Positions 10,010-22,468 of a stretch of DNA of 64,000 bases are shown here, piece by piece; the stretch's first letter is position 1, and the number at the start of each line of letters is the position of its first letter. The notes below the pieces were generated by a model. The model searched no databases and was not told where the DNA came from. It saw nothing but the letters and a program-made list of their open reading frames with translations. The stretch comes from Alisma plantago-aquatica (Eukaryota > Streptophyta > Magnoliopsida > Alismatales > Alismataceae): positions 521,117,803 through 521,181,802 of the forward strand of contig OY856409.1 in NCBI GenBank assembly GCA_963693085.1, given 5' to 3'. A program made the translations under genes and the position numbers.

Positions 10010-13000
10010 AGTTGTGTGAAAGACTGTACACATGGTCGTATAAGACTGTACACATATATGTGTCACAAGATTATACACATGTGTCACAAGACTATACACA
10101 TAGTCCTATAAGACTGAACATATCTGTACAAGACTGTACACATAGTCCTACAAGACTGTACACACATGTCACAAGACTATACACATGGTCCTAGAAGAGT
10201 GTGCACTTGTGTACAAGACTATACACATGGTCCTACAAGACTATACACATGGTCCTACAAGACTGTACACATGTGTATAAGACTATACACATGGTCCAAC
10301 AAGATTGTACACATGGTCCTACATGACTGTACACATGTGTCACAAGGATGTACACATGGTTCTACAAGATTGTACCCATGGTCATACAAGATTGTACACA
10401 TGGTCCTACAAGAATATACACATATGTACAAGATTGTACACATGCTCATACAAGACTGTACATATTTGTCACAAGATTGTACACATGGTCCTACAAGATT
10501 GTACACATGTGTCACAAGGATGTATGACTGGTCCTACAAGACTATACACATGTGTCACAAGACTGTACAGATGGTGCTACACTTGTGTACAAGATTGTAC
10601 ACATATGTACATGACTATACACATGGCCCTACAACACTGTACACATCTGTCAAGAGACTGTACATATAGTCCTACAAGACTGTACACATGTGTACAAGAT
10701 TGTACACACGGTTCTACAAGACTTTACACATGTGTACAATACTATACACATGTGTACAATACTGTACACATGGTCGTACAAGATTGTACACATGTGTCAC
10801 AAGGTTGTACACATGTGTCACAAGACTGTACACATGCGCAAAAAAATATACACATGGCCCTAAAAGACTGTACATGTGTCACGACACTGTACACATGGTC
10901 CTACATGACTGCACACATGTGTACAAGACTGTACACATGATCCTACAAGACTGTACACATGTGTCACAAGACTGTACACACGTGTCACAAGACGATACAC
11001 ATGGTCCTACAAGATTGTACACATTGTCTCACAAGACTGTACACATAGTCCTACAAGTCTATACACATGTGTACAAGACTGTACACATGGTCCTACAACA
11101 CTGTACACATGAGTACAAGACTATACACATGGTCCTATAAGAATGTACACATGGTCCAACAAGACTGTACACATGGTCCTACAAGACTGTACACATGGTC
11201 CTATAAGATTGTACACATGTGTACAAGAATGTACACATGGTCCTACAAGATTGTACACATGAGTACAATATTGTACACATGCCCTACAAGACTATACACA
11301 AGTGTCACAAGACTATACACATGGTCCTACAAGATTGTACACATGTGTACAATACCGTACACATGGCCCTACAAGACTGTACACATGCGTCACAAGACTG
11401 TACACATGGTCCTATAAGACTGTACTTGTACACATGTGTATAAGACTATACACATGGTCCAATAAGATTGTACACATAGTCCTACATGACTGTACACGTG
11501 TCACAAGGCTGTATACATGGTTCTACAAGATTGTACCCATGGTCATACAAGATTGTACACATGGTCCTACAAGACTATACACATATGTACAAGATTGTAC
11601 ACATGGTCGTACAAGACTGTACACATGTGTCACAAGATTGTACACATGGTCCTACAAGATTGTACACATGTGTCAAAAGACTGTACGAATGGTCCTACAA
11701 GACTATACACATGTGTCACACGACTGTACAGATGGTGCTACACTTATGTACAAGATTGTACACATATGTACATGACTATACACATGTCCCTACAACACAG
11801 TACACATCTGTCAAGAGACAGTACACATAGTCCTACAAGACTGTACACGTGTACAAGACTATACACACAGTTCAACAAGACTGTACACATGTGTACAATA
11901 CTGTACACATGTGTACAATACTATACACATGGTCATATAAGATTGTACACATGTGTCACAAGGTTGTACACATGTGTCACAAGACTGTACACACGTGCAA
12001 AAAACTATACACATGGCCCTAAAAGATTATACATGTGTCCCGACACTGTACACATGGTCCTACAAGATTGCACACATGTGTACAAGACTGTACACATGAT
12101 CCTATAAGACTGTACACATGTGTCACAAGACTGTACACACGTGTCACAAGACGATACACATGGTCCTACAAGATTGTACACATCGTCTCACAAGACTGTA
12201 CACATAGTCCTTCAAGTTTATACACATGTGTACAAGACTGTACACATGGTCCTACAACACTGTACACATGAGTACAAGACTATACAAATGGTCCTACAAA
12301 AATGTACACATGGTCCAACAAGACTGTACACATGGTCCTACAAGACTGTACACATGGTCCTACAAGATTGTACACATGTGTACAAGAATGTACACATGGT
12401 CCTACAAGATTGTACACATGTGTACAATACTGTACACATGCCCTACAAGACTATACACAAGTGTCACAAGACTGTACACATGGTCCTACAAGATTGTACA
12501 CATGTGTACAATACCGTACACATGTCCCTACAAGACTGTACACATGCATCACAAGACTGTACACATGGTCCTACAAGACTGTACACATGTTTACAAGATT
12601 GTACACATGGTCGTACAAGATAGTACACATGTGTCACAAGACTCTACACATGGTCCTACAAGACTATACACATGTGTACAAGACTGTACACATGGTCCTA
12701 GAGGACTGTACACATAGTCCTACAAGATTGTACACATAGTCCTACAAAATTGTACACATGTGTACAAGACTATACACATGGTCCTACAAGACTGTACCAG
12801 ACTGAACACACGATCCTACGAGACTGTACAAGACTATACACATGGTCCTACAAGACTGTGCGCATGTGTTCAACACTATACACATGGTCCTACAAGACTG
12901 TACACATGTTTTGAAGAATGTACACATGGTCCTATAAGACTCTACACATGGCCCTACAAGAATGTACACATTTGTCACAAGATTGCACACATGGCCCTAC

Positions 13001-13371
13001 AAGACTGTACACATGTGTCACGAGACTACACACATGGTCCTACAAGACTGTACACATGTGTACAATACTGTACACATGGTCCTACAAGATTGTACATGAG
13101 TATCACAATATTTTACACATGGTCCTACAAGTGTGTATACCTATGGACAATACTATACAGATGGCCCTACAAGACTGTACACAAGTGTCACAAGACTGTA
13201 CACATGGTCCTACAAGATTATACACATGTGTACAATACTATACACATGTGTACAGTCTTGTACCCATGGGCCTACAAGATTGTACACATGTGTCATGCTA
13301 TCGTGCACATGGTCCTACAAGACTATACACATGTGTACAAGACTATACACATGGTCCTACAATACTGTACA
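10010..13371. repeat. 3.36 kb minisatellite of 20-22 bp units with higher-order structure
   Basis: Roughly 155 units of 20-22 bases each carry TGTACACATG. Three unit types are mixed: one with GGTCCTACAAGACT after ACAT, one with GTGTCACAAGACT and one with GTGTACAAGACT. A larger period of about 1.16 kb is visible. The unusual run with GTGTATAAGACTATACAC, then GTTCTACAAGATTGTACCC, then GGTCATACAAG occurs at about 10270-10390 and again at about 11437-11550. The run CCTACAACACTGTACACATGAG at about 11090 recurs at about 12250. All three plus-strand frames stay open for 60-220 codons because the unit lacks plus-strand stops; these are not genes. The array stops abruptly where an LTR begins at 13372. 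Confidence 0.9.
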
Positions 13372-14121
13372 TGTAAGGACCCTGACCCAGGTTTTGGGCT
13401 AACCCTCTTTGCTTTGCTTATGAAAGGTGCTTAGAACCTTAATATAATATCTATAGATGTTTTTTTATCATATGACAAGCCCATGTTTCTAGTTTGGTCC
13501 CGTTTGAATGTTGTTTGAGCAATGTTTGCTTATTTTGGACCAAAGTGCAATTTACCCAAAGTAAGGGGTTATATTGCAATATGTCACATGTAAAGCATGC
13601 CTTTCATTCTCTAGCATCATTAGAAATAGAATGGTGCATTGGGGCACCTTGTGGAGGACCTATGTTTCAAGTTTAAGCTTGGTTGGTTGATGTTTATGCT
13701 TTATGTGCTAGTTTTGGTGTAAATTGCAAATTACCCAAAGTGGAGGGTCAATATGCAATTTATCAGCTCTAGATTCACCTCCCTTATGTTTTTCATCATC
13801 TAGAATGTTTATGGAGGTAGGGGCACCTTGTTTGGTTGATATATGAGGAGTGACATCTCTATATGGTCTTTATATCACATATGTGTCACATAGGCCACCT
13901 TGTCCTTTAGTGTATCAGCTAAGGCTTGAAGGTGTGTCACCCAAGAGAGGTGTGTCGGCCATGGCAGTTTCCTAGCTGCACGATACACATCCTAGAGTAT
14001 ATCACTAGGCCATGCATGAGCTACTAGGGTGGCAACAAGTGGCGTTATGAGCTAGAGCAAGTGGCACCTTGGTTTATGTGGTTATGACACCTCTCCCTTG
14101 CTACCTCTCTCTTCCTTGGTG

Positions 14122-14128
14122 TATATAA
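14122..14128 (+). promoter_or_regulatory. TATA box of long LTR 1
   Basis: TATATAA lies in CT-rich surroundings about 750 bases into the LTR and 166 bases before a consensus splice donor (TTG/GTGAGT at 14288). The related LTR at 19199 has TATATATA at 20084, 126 bases before TTG/GTAAGT. The matched spacing supports this as the retroelement promoter. Confidence 0.5.
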
Positions 14129-14687
14129 CTCCCTTCCTCCTTATCCAAGCAATCCTTTTTGGCCACCTTCCTTCCCCTACCTGTATGGGACGAGCATGGG
14201 AGCTTTGGGAGCTAAGGAAGACTCCCATGGAGCATGGAGGGGCAAGCTCCTTGGCCATGGAAACTCCTTGCTCAAGATCCGACCTTGGTGAGTCATGCTT
14301 CTTTGCTAGCTTTTCCTTGTGGTTTCTTCTTCACCTTCCTCTTCCCCTCTCGGACATGGATAGGCCCTTGATAAGAGTAAGAAAGGCCGTGGTTATCTCC
14401 CCTCCTTCCTTCTTCTTGAGCTATACATAACCATGGTTTCTTCTTCTTCTTCTTCCTTTGTTTCTTGAGGTGATGATGATGGTGTCGAAGGCATGTTTGG
14501 AGCTTTGGATGGGTGTTGTTCTTGTGGAAGAACGTGTGTTTGCTGCTTGGATCATGAAGCTTGATTCCTTTCTTGGAGATCCTCTTAAGGCGGGTTACAT
14601 AACTCTTAACCATCTCTATTATGTACACTCTCCATATATGTATATAATGGTTCTTATACTTAAATTGTTACCTTTTCTCCATGATAG

Positions 14688-14705
14688 ATATATATATATA
14701 TATAT
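14688..14705. repeat. (TA)n microsatellite
   Basis: About nine TA dinucleotides in a row inside long LTR 1. Confidence 0.75.
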
Positions 14706-14809
14706 GGAACTTGGAATCTTATCTAATTGGAATGCTACATTTTATTACTGCCTTTAGCTTGTTTTCCTTGTGCAATTTGGTAATGGGTGGCTAGAGGTTG
14801 AAGATGACT

Positions 14810-16345
14810 AGCCCGATATGGGGCTTTACCCGATACAACTTTGCTTTGCCCGATACAGTACCTTGTTTAATGAGTTATGCTTTGGTTGATGGTTTGTGGC
14901 AATACCCCTTTCTCTCCTTTGGACTTGAAAGGTGAGCTTATGGTCAAGATGTGTTGTGAAATATGATATGGTGACCGATACCTCTTTCCAACCCTAGGGT
15001 TAAGGTTTGGACGATATAGTTGGTGGACACCTAGTTGATCCCTTGGCCGATATGTGCTCCTTGGTGGCTCCTTGAGGTTTTTTCCTGATACCCTCTTCTA
15101 GAGTTGAGCCTTGGGTGATATGATAAGTGAAATTTTCATTGAACTTCTGACCAATGTTCACATCTACCCAAGATGATGGTGGTTGGCCGACATAATACCC
15201 TAACATAGTGTCTTGGATGATATGGAGCTTCAACCCTAGTTTGGGCGATAGGGTTATCCTGGGTGACATGAATGATCTACCCTTGTTGGATGACATGGAC
15301 TTGAGGTTGAATATGACAACTTGGTATGGTCCTTGTACCCTTGCACGATACACCTTTTTGGTTCCCTAAATGATACCCCCTCATCAAGGGTTGCCTTGAG
15401 CATTATGTTGCCCGATATGACTCCTTACCATGGTAGTATTGTTGGGCGATATGGATAAGTCTTGAGCCTAGAATGATGAAACCCTAGGTGGGCGATACCA
15501 TGGCTGCCTCCCTGACCGTTATGAGCGTGGTTGAGGGGCTTTTCTGTCGGGCATGAGGTTTGTGCTTGTACGACACTCTCTAAGAGAGTTGCCCGACATG
15601 GTGCCTTAGTGGTCACCCTACCCGTGGACGACATGGAGCCTTGAGTGATAGAGTTTCCCTAACCCTAAGCTGACTGATAGGGGTACACTTATTGTGATGA
15701 TTCCTTGGGCGATATGTTGGGTGCCCAATATGGTGTCCCATGAGTGACAAGGATATGAGGATGGGTGATATAGACGATCCCTTGATATGTTGCTCGATAT
15801 CATCAACCCTAGAACTTTATAAGTGTGTAGGTGTGCATGGTTTGGGTGACATCAGGGCTAAGTGTGTGGCTGATACCCCACAAGGAGATATGTTACCTTG
15901 GTCGATATGCCTTGCCCGACACATGGTCTCTCTCTTGGATGATTACCCAACATGTGTTCATACTTGATAGCTTGGATGGTCCTATGGTTGAGGTTTGGTT
16001 GGTACATGTGTTGAGCTTGACAGTACCTTGGACGATAGGGTACCATGGGCGTCATGGCAATGTTGAAGTAGTGTACCTTGGGTGGTATGAAAGCCCCTTG
16101 AGTATCTTGATGTGTTAACCAAGTAGGTGGGCTTATTGAGCACCATGATCTTGGCTGATATGGCCTTAGGCGGTAGAGAGTTAAGGGTTGCTCAGTATGA
16201 AACCCTAACCCTAATGGGCGGTAGGGTTTTGGATGATAGATGGTGCCCATGTGCTACACAATGCCTGGTTTCTCGATGCCACCCTGCATGTGGATGCACG
16301 ATACATGTTGTAGCCCAAGTTGCACGATGCCCCCTTTGTGCATGA
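14810..16345. repeat. Dispersed CGATA motif array in long LTR 1
   Basis: About thirty or more copies of (G/C)(G/C)CGATA(T/C), or its decayed forms TGATA and CGACA, occur at intervals of about 30-60 bases. They appear as both TGCCCGATATGG and TGGGCGATATGG contexts. Many copies differ at the CpG, as expected for methylation-driven decay. The spacer text is not repeated, so this is a motif array rather than a tandem repeat. Confidence 0.6.
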
Positions 16346-18765
16346 ATGTATGACATGCTGATAGCCGACAATGTTGGGTGAGAATTGGTACTCTATCTGA
16401 TACTCCCTTTTAATGAGGGATTGTTTGGTTGCTATATGCTTTTGGTGAGGGTAGGTGACACCTTTAGTGAGGGTTGTTCCTAACCCAATAACCCTATGCA
16501 TGTTTCTTGAGCTTACACCTTTGTTCATGATGAACTATGACAAGATAGGTTGTGAACCCTTGTATAGTGGTCACCTATGGTTAATGATAGATGAACTTCT
16601 GATTAAGTTGGATGGTGGATCATGGTGTATGATCCTTAAAGTTAATCCTTAGGGATGATGTACATATGTTTTAAGATATAGGGTATGATGGGATATCCAT
16701 GATGTGGTAACAGTAGTATGTATTGATTTATACACCAGTTATGACATTAATCTGCATATGTTCATAATGATGGAAGAATATTCCAATGCTATAAACCTTA
16801 ATCTTGATGACATGATAATCAAAGACATGTTCATGAGATATGGGGCATGATGGATGCTCACAGTTTGATAACAATAATCGAAATTGACTACAGACACAAC
16901 TATGAACATGGATGTTGTTCCAATCCTGTGCACCTAAATTCTTGATAGCATGATAATTATAATATGTTCTCTACGACCTATGTTCTATGTTTGGTGATCC
17001 AGTTATCTCTTTCTTATGCAAGCTAACCATGCAGGTGTATTGAATTCATAGCCAAAAAAGAGCTATGGTGATTATATGATTACGTGCTTTGTACAACACT
17101 TGAGATATGTGCAATATAAGTAATAATGATATGTCTTGTTGATGAGATAACATACATCACCAGTATGATGAGAAAGACATGTGGAGGTGTGACCCTCTAG
17201 TGATGACATCAGGGATTGATATTCCCTAATGATGTTGATGATGCCTTGAGAGGAACTGGTGTAATGTGATGAACTCAGGGATTGATATCCCATGATGATC
17301 TGAAATGATGAAGCCTTGAGAGGCAGTAGCACTATGAGATGATGTGAGGGATTTATATCCCATGGAAATGTGATGATTGTTGAGGGCAATGGAAATAGCA
17401 GTAGAAATATAATACCAATGTAATGAATCTAATGTTGTACATGTTTTATATATGGTTGCCTATACAACTTGTTTTCCCCAACAATCTACTTAAAATACAT
17501 TAACTAATTACATATGAATCTCTCATGTAGTTTGCCCTGGCCATAGATCCATCATCGTCAGTAGATGGTGATGGTGAAACAGGTTCTCCTACGGGTTAAC
17601 GTGGAAGCGCATATTATTAAATATGTGTGGTTTCTCCTAGCCGAAAATGAGGAGGTTAGAGTGCAACTTCGGTTGTAGACTCAAGATGTGTATAAGAGCA
17701 TGGTGAACAAGCCCATGGCTCAGTGTGATAGAGCATGAATGTGTTCATGGCTCAGGGAGCACGGTGAACTGGCATGTGGCTCAGATATACTAGCGCCGAG
17801 ACCTGTACCAAGGCGGGCTAGAGAAAGGGTAGCCTGTGGGAAATGACCCTGTGGCTGAGGCCACTTAAGCAAGAGACTGTGGTCCTACTTTGGATATCGT
17901 GCACTGACCACGAGGAGGTGAGGTCGTGGAGTTCGGCTCTTCCATTGACCTTGTATGGCACCGGATTGGGTTTCGCAACTGAAGGTTGGATTTGAGCTGT
18001 ACGACTCACTTCCTCAGGGCATAATAATTCGTAATCAAGGTGTATAGTATCCTGCTTAGGGAAAATACGGAACATTGGTTGAGGCCTTGTTTGTACAAGT
18101 TGATCTAGTTATGATCTGCAGTTTAACATATGAACCTTATTTAATGTGATGAGTTCTTATAAAGCTTATCTTGTCAATCATGTTCCATAAAGAATACCTG
18201 GTTATAGGCCTCATAAACATCTTGGTAAGATTATCCCTGCTCAGTATACTGCTCTTATAATCTGCTTATATCAGTTATCTGTGATCATAATAAAGTTGGT
18301 AGAGGGTTATGTTTCTCACTGGGACTGTGTGTATCACCCCGCTGGTTAATAACCCTTTTTAGGTGGACGTTCCTGGCGAGATGAAGATCATGTGTCTATA
18401 GATGTTATGCCGAGGTATCATACCTGGTGGGATAGATAGTGTCTAGTAATAGATTCCTATGTGTCGTCCCTGTACACTCAGGTCTTCGGGAGAGCTTTTC
18501 GATGTTTCTTGTACAATGATCGATGTATGGTTTTCGGTATGTATCTTGATGTAAAGCATCCTGGAAAACAATTATTTCATGTAACGAGATGATGGGAAAT
18601 TATGTTGTAGCACCTTGGAAATATGTTATGAAATGAAAAGTGTTGGCTCAGATATTATATGTTTCATCTTGTGGTGCTTGTTGTGAATCGGTTTTAATTT
18701 CTTGTGTTTTTCGGTAATCCGCTGGTTAGCATGTAATCGTGTTTTGTTGTGGATGGGGTGTTACA

Positions 18766-19198
18766 GTGTTTGGTATCAGAGCTCTAGGTTCGTCAAGTCT
18801 ACAAGGACACTAGGACTAGGATTAGGATGGTGTCTAAGGTTGGACCGTGACATAATATATGGTGCATACTACCTAATCTCAGTACTTGATGCCCTGGCCA
18901 GGTATTCAAATATTGAAGACAAAGGTAAGTATGGAGCATTAGATTGTTTCCTCCTTGATTACTCTGATCAAGTAGTCATTCTGGAGCAATCTAAAGAGCA
19001 TAACAAAACTAAGAATATGATGAGATAAGTACTTGAAACTGTAATCTCAAGAGATATATATATGATAAAAGATAGATTAACTTGTGATAACAACGTAAGT
19101 TAAAGCATAGAACTTACACAAGATGAAGAAAGTACCTGAAAGCAAAGATAAAGTTAGAAGAAAGAGAAGAATAAGTGATGAGTAAACAAGATGGAACC
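18766..19198 (+). mobile_element. Primer binding site and leader remnant of gypsy element 1
   Basis: TGGTATCAGAGC at 18771-18782 is the initiator-Met primer binding site. The next 60 bases (CTAGGTTCGTCAAGTCTACA, then AGGACTAGG) match the bases after the primer site of element 2 (24504 onward). The remaining interior has no recognisable gag; a 108-codon open frame at 18702-19028 overlaps the LTR end and is not a protein. The interior is cut off at 19198, where the second LTR begins, so element 2 may have inserted into element 1's leader. Confidence 0.65.
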
Positions 19199-20083
19199 TG
19201 TAACATCCCTGGCCTGGGTAATATACTAACCCTAGGTGTTTTGCCTAATAAAGTTGATTAGTTGCTTGTTTTTATCTGTTGAAAAGTAATTAATGCTTTT
19301 GAGGAACTTATATTTCAATTTCATCCCTTTTTGAATAATGTTGAAACATTGTTTTGTTAATTTTGGACTAATGTGCAAATTACCCAAATAGAGGGGTTAA
19401 CTTGAAAATTTCACATGTTAAGATGTTCCTCTGATTTTGAGACATCATAAGAATGTATATGATGTGGTGGTATGGATTTCATAAGCTTGGGCATCAAGAT
19501 AAAGCTTTTATAGCAATCCTTGTGCATTAAAACCTAGTTTTGGTGTAATGTACAAATTATCCAAAACTTAGGGTTCAACATGCAAAATACCACCTCTAGA
19601 GGGTCTCTCATGTTTCTTGGCATCAAGTAGAGCAAAGAAAATGAGAAGGGTGCCTCATGTGAAGTGTTATAAAAGAGAAAGAATCGTGATATTTAAATAA
19701 TCAAGATTTAAGTATAAACGACTCTTTAATATAACTTAATACAAAAAGAAATATATTAATTAGGGAGCCCTTCAACCAAAAGTTGAAGGATGTGTTTGAA
19801 ATAGTTGGACAAGCTTGTTCCACGCTAGGGTTCCAAAAATATCTTGTTGAGTGGAAGCCATTCACATTAATATAATATAAAGCAATATCCACTAAAAGAT
19901 GGATATTAACACATAACTCTTTAAGGTGCTTAGTTCTTTCCTATTATTCTTGGATAATGGAGAAAGTTTTGCAAGGAAGTGGAAGGTGGCCACGTATCCA
20001 AGAATTGAAGGAGGACTTGGTGGATATATTGGGAGATAAAAGGAAATAATCCTCTTTTTCCATTTCCCTTGAAAATCCATAAA

Positions 20084-20091
20084 TATATATA
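20084..20091 (+). promoter_or_regulatory. TATA box of long LTR 2
   Basis: TATATATA lies 126 bases upstream of the splice donor TTG/GTAAGT, mirroring the arrangement in the related LTR. Confidence 0.45.
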
Positions 20092-20604
20092 AGTATCTTT
20101 TTTTTTCAAAACACCAAAGGATCGTTTCCTTAGTTCTTTTCCTTATCACCTTGCTTTGGCCGACCAAAGGAGAGATCTGGACCATAGGAAGGACGAACAA
20201 AATAGCTTGGTAAGTTTTGATCATCATCTACCTCAAATTCATGGTGGAAACCATAAAACAAGGTTAGATTCATGGTTTTCTTCACTTGGTTTCCTTTTCT
20301 AGCCATCTTGTTCGTCCAAAGATTGAAGAACGAACATTGGATAACTGTTGGAGATTAAACCACCATTAATGCTACGGAGCTTGGAGCTCTGGATCAGTTC
20401 TAGAGGCGGGTTTTATAACTCTAACCCTTAAGCATTGCTAATGCATCCATCTCTTTAATAATCGTTGGCTATTTCCTTTTTTTTTAGTATTCTTTTGGTT
20501 AAGTTCTATAACCTCCGCGAAGAACATCAACAGTTCTTGGTTGTTCTTAGAAAGAAGATGATGATGTTAACTTTGATGTTTATCTAAATAAAATAACTTT
20601 AGCA

Positions 20605-21845
20605 AATGGTTTTCCTTTGTGCTCAAATGGTTTCCCAAACCGTTTGGGAGCAAACGGTTTCAAACCGTTTGAATGCAAACGGTTTCATCCAAACCGCATT
20701 GAAGCAAACGGTCCAAGACTGTTTGGTGGCGTTGACCAAGCATTGACCATTTGGAGGTATGTTGAGAATAATGTAGATTAACAATCTATCAATAATTGTT
20801 GTTTAATTCCAAGTGGTTCACCATTTGAAGGTCCATCAATCACCTAAACCCTAATCAGGGTAATCACTGATTTGATAATTGATTAAGGTTGAAACTTGGG
20901 TTGAGTGACCCAAACGGTTTCAAAACCATTTGGGAATCACCCAAATGGTCTCAAGACCGTTTGGTGATCACCCAAGACCATTTGTAGGTCTAGGGTTAAG
21001 CATGGTTGACCAATTGAAGATCTAAAGGTAATAGGTTGATGTACATTCAATTGTTGACCTAGTGATCAATATAATGAGACAAACCCTAATTGGTTGACTT
21101 GGGTTTTGATGTTGACTTGGTAAAACGGTCTCAAGACCGTTTGGGGGTCACCCAAATGATCCCAAGACCATTTGGGGTCAGGTCATGACCAATTGGATGA
21201 TGGTTCAATGGTTTCAAATCATATAGACTCACATTGATTTATGTTGAAGGGTCATCGATTCCAAACCCTAATCCAATTGTTTCAAGCCCTAATTGATGAC
21301 CAATTGAGGGTCAATTGAGGGTCAAATCAGTTGAAGGTTGACCTAATTAACTCAATTGAATGATGGTGATAGGTCTAATTGATGATGGATTACATGTACT
21401 TAATTGTTGAGGGGATCAACATTGGAAACCCTAATTTAATTTGACTAGTTGAGACCATACTTGGTCCTTGCGGTTTTGAGGGGGTTTGGACCAAACAGTC
21501 TCAAGACCGTTTGGGACCAAACGGTCTCAAGACCATTTGGGACCAAATGATCCCAAACTGTTTAGGTTCATGCGGTTTCAAGTAGAGTTCATGCGGTTTC
21601 AAAACTGATTGTGTCCATGCTGTTTCAAAATTCAAAATTGGGCAAACGGTCTTCACTTCCTACTTTAGCAAACGGTCTTGAGTGTGCAACTTTACCAAAT
21701 GGTCTCAAGGGAGACCAAGACTGCATGAGGGTCCGAACGGTCTTAGACCATTTGGAGGTTTACTATGTAAGACTGTTTGAGGTCTAAGATAGTCAAGATT
21801 GTTTGGGGCCTTAAGGGCCAAGATCGTTTGGTGGTTGATTAACCT
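20605..21845. repeat. Array of AAACGGTCT / AGACCGTTT palindromes in long LTR 2
   Basis: More than twenty copies of a palindrome are scattered through about 1.2 kb. The best arms are CCAAACGGTCT and its reverse complement AGACCGTTTGG, separated by CA. Clear examples are near 20641, 20951, 21124, 21488 and 21516, mostly with one arm or the CpG decayed (AAATGGTCT, AGACCATTT). Spacers are unrelated in sequence. Confidence 0.75.
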
Positions 21846-22302
21846 AACCCCATGGGTACTTAAAGTGGTTAAAAGGACAAAGTGATTAGTTAATTAATAC
21901 ATGATGTAATCAAAGGTAATCAGGGTACTTGTACCTTAATGGGATAGTATGATTGAAACCCATGAAGTAATTAAGCTCTAATGATTACAATGGTAATGAT
22001 ATAAACCATAAAGTCAATTGTCTTTCTTGATTGAGTTACTTAACCTAATCAAGGTTGAAGTAAACATCATCCTATAGAGGATAAGAGAGAGAAAATTTCT
22101 TTTATGAATGTTAATCAAGTAATGGACTTCTAATATGAATGAATATCTCATTAGGGTATGATCCTTCATAGTGAGATCATGAAACCCTAGTTATGATGGT
22201 TAATGAATCATAACCCTAATTGAGGGTAATAATGGAAGTATCCCTAATACATGATGAAGGTATGATCCTAATTTAGGTTATGTTGAATATGAACCTTAAT
22301 CA

Positions 22303-22468
22303 AAGGTGATGCAATGTGAATAGTAAACCCTAACTTAGGGTGATGTAATGTGAATAGTAAACCCTAACTTAAGGTGGTGTAATGTGAATAGTAAACCCTA
22401 AATTAAGGTGGTGTAATGTGAATAGTAAACCCTAACTTAAGGTGGTGTAATGTGAATAGTAAACCCTA
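22303..22468. repeat. 36 bp tandem repeat containing a telobox, about 5 units
   Basis: Five near-identical units read GGTGATGTAATGTGAATAGT followed by AAACCCTAACTTA. Each contains AAACCCTAA, the plant telobox. More isolated copies of AAACCCTAA or ACCCTAAT occur on both sides (about 20845-22630). Confidence 0.8.

Larger units (their letters stand above)
14288..17034 (+). other. Predicted leader intron inside long LTR 1
   Basis: The donor TTG/GTGAGT (14288) and acceptor ACCATGCAG/GT (17033-17034) are both preserved at the same relative places in the second LTR (donor 20210, acceptor 22734), although the sequence between them has diverged almost completely. That pattern fits a spliced leader intron of about 2.5-2.7 kb. 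It is an inference from two copies only. Confidence 0.35.
13372..18765 (+). mobile_element. Long 5' LTR (5.4 kb) of Ty3/gypsy element 1
   Basis: The segment begins TGTAAGGACCC and ends GGGGTGTTACA, an inverted terminal match typical of plant gypsy LTRs. It is followed after five bases by TGGTATCAGAGC, the initiator-Met primer binding site. Along its length it is collinear with a second LTR at 19199-24486. Shared blocks include TGCAATTTACCCAAAG near 13550 (matching 19373), GGCGGGTTACATAACTC near 14590 (matching 20405), ACCATGCAGGT near 17026 (matching 22726), CCATAGATCCATCATCGTCA near 17543 (matching 23191) and CCTCAGGGCATAA near 18012 (matching 23654). At 5.4 kb this is far longer than most plant gypsy LTRs. 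The two LTRs are too diverged to be the pair of one insertion. Confidence 0.75.

Noticed and set aside
10010..13371. CRISPR-like array
   Set aside because: The unit is continuous without unique spacers and the setting is a plant genome.
10012..13434. Overlapping plus-strand open frames of 60-224 codons across the minisatellite (Tyr-Thr-His/Trp-Ser-Tyr-Lys-rich)
   Set aside because: All three plus-strand frames are open at the same time because the 20-22 bp unit has no plus-strand stop. Unit lengths shift the frame, and no start context, domain or codon bias supports a protein.
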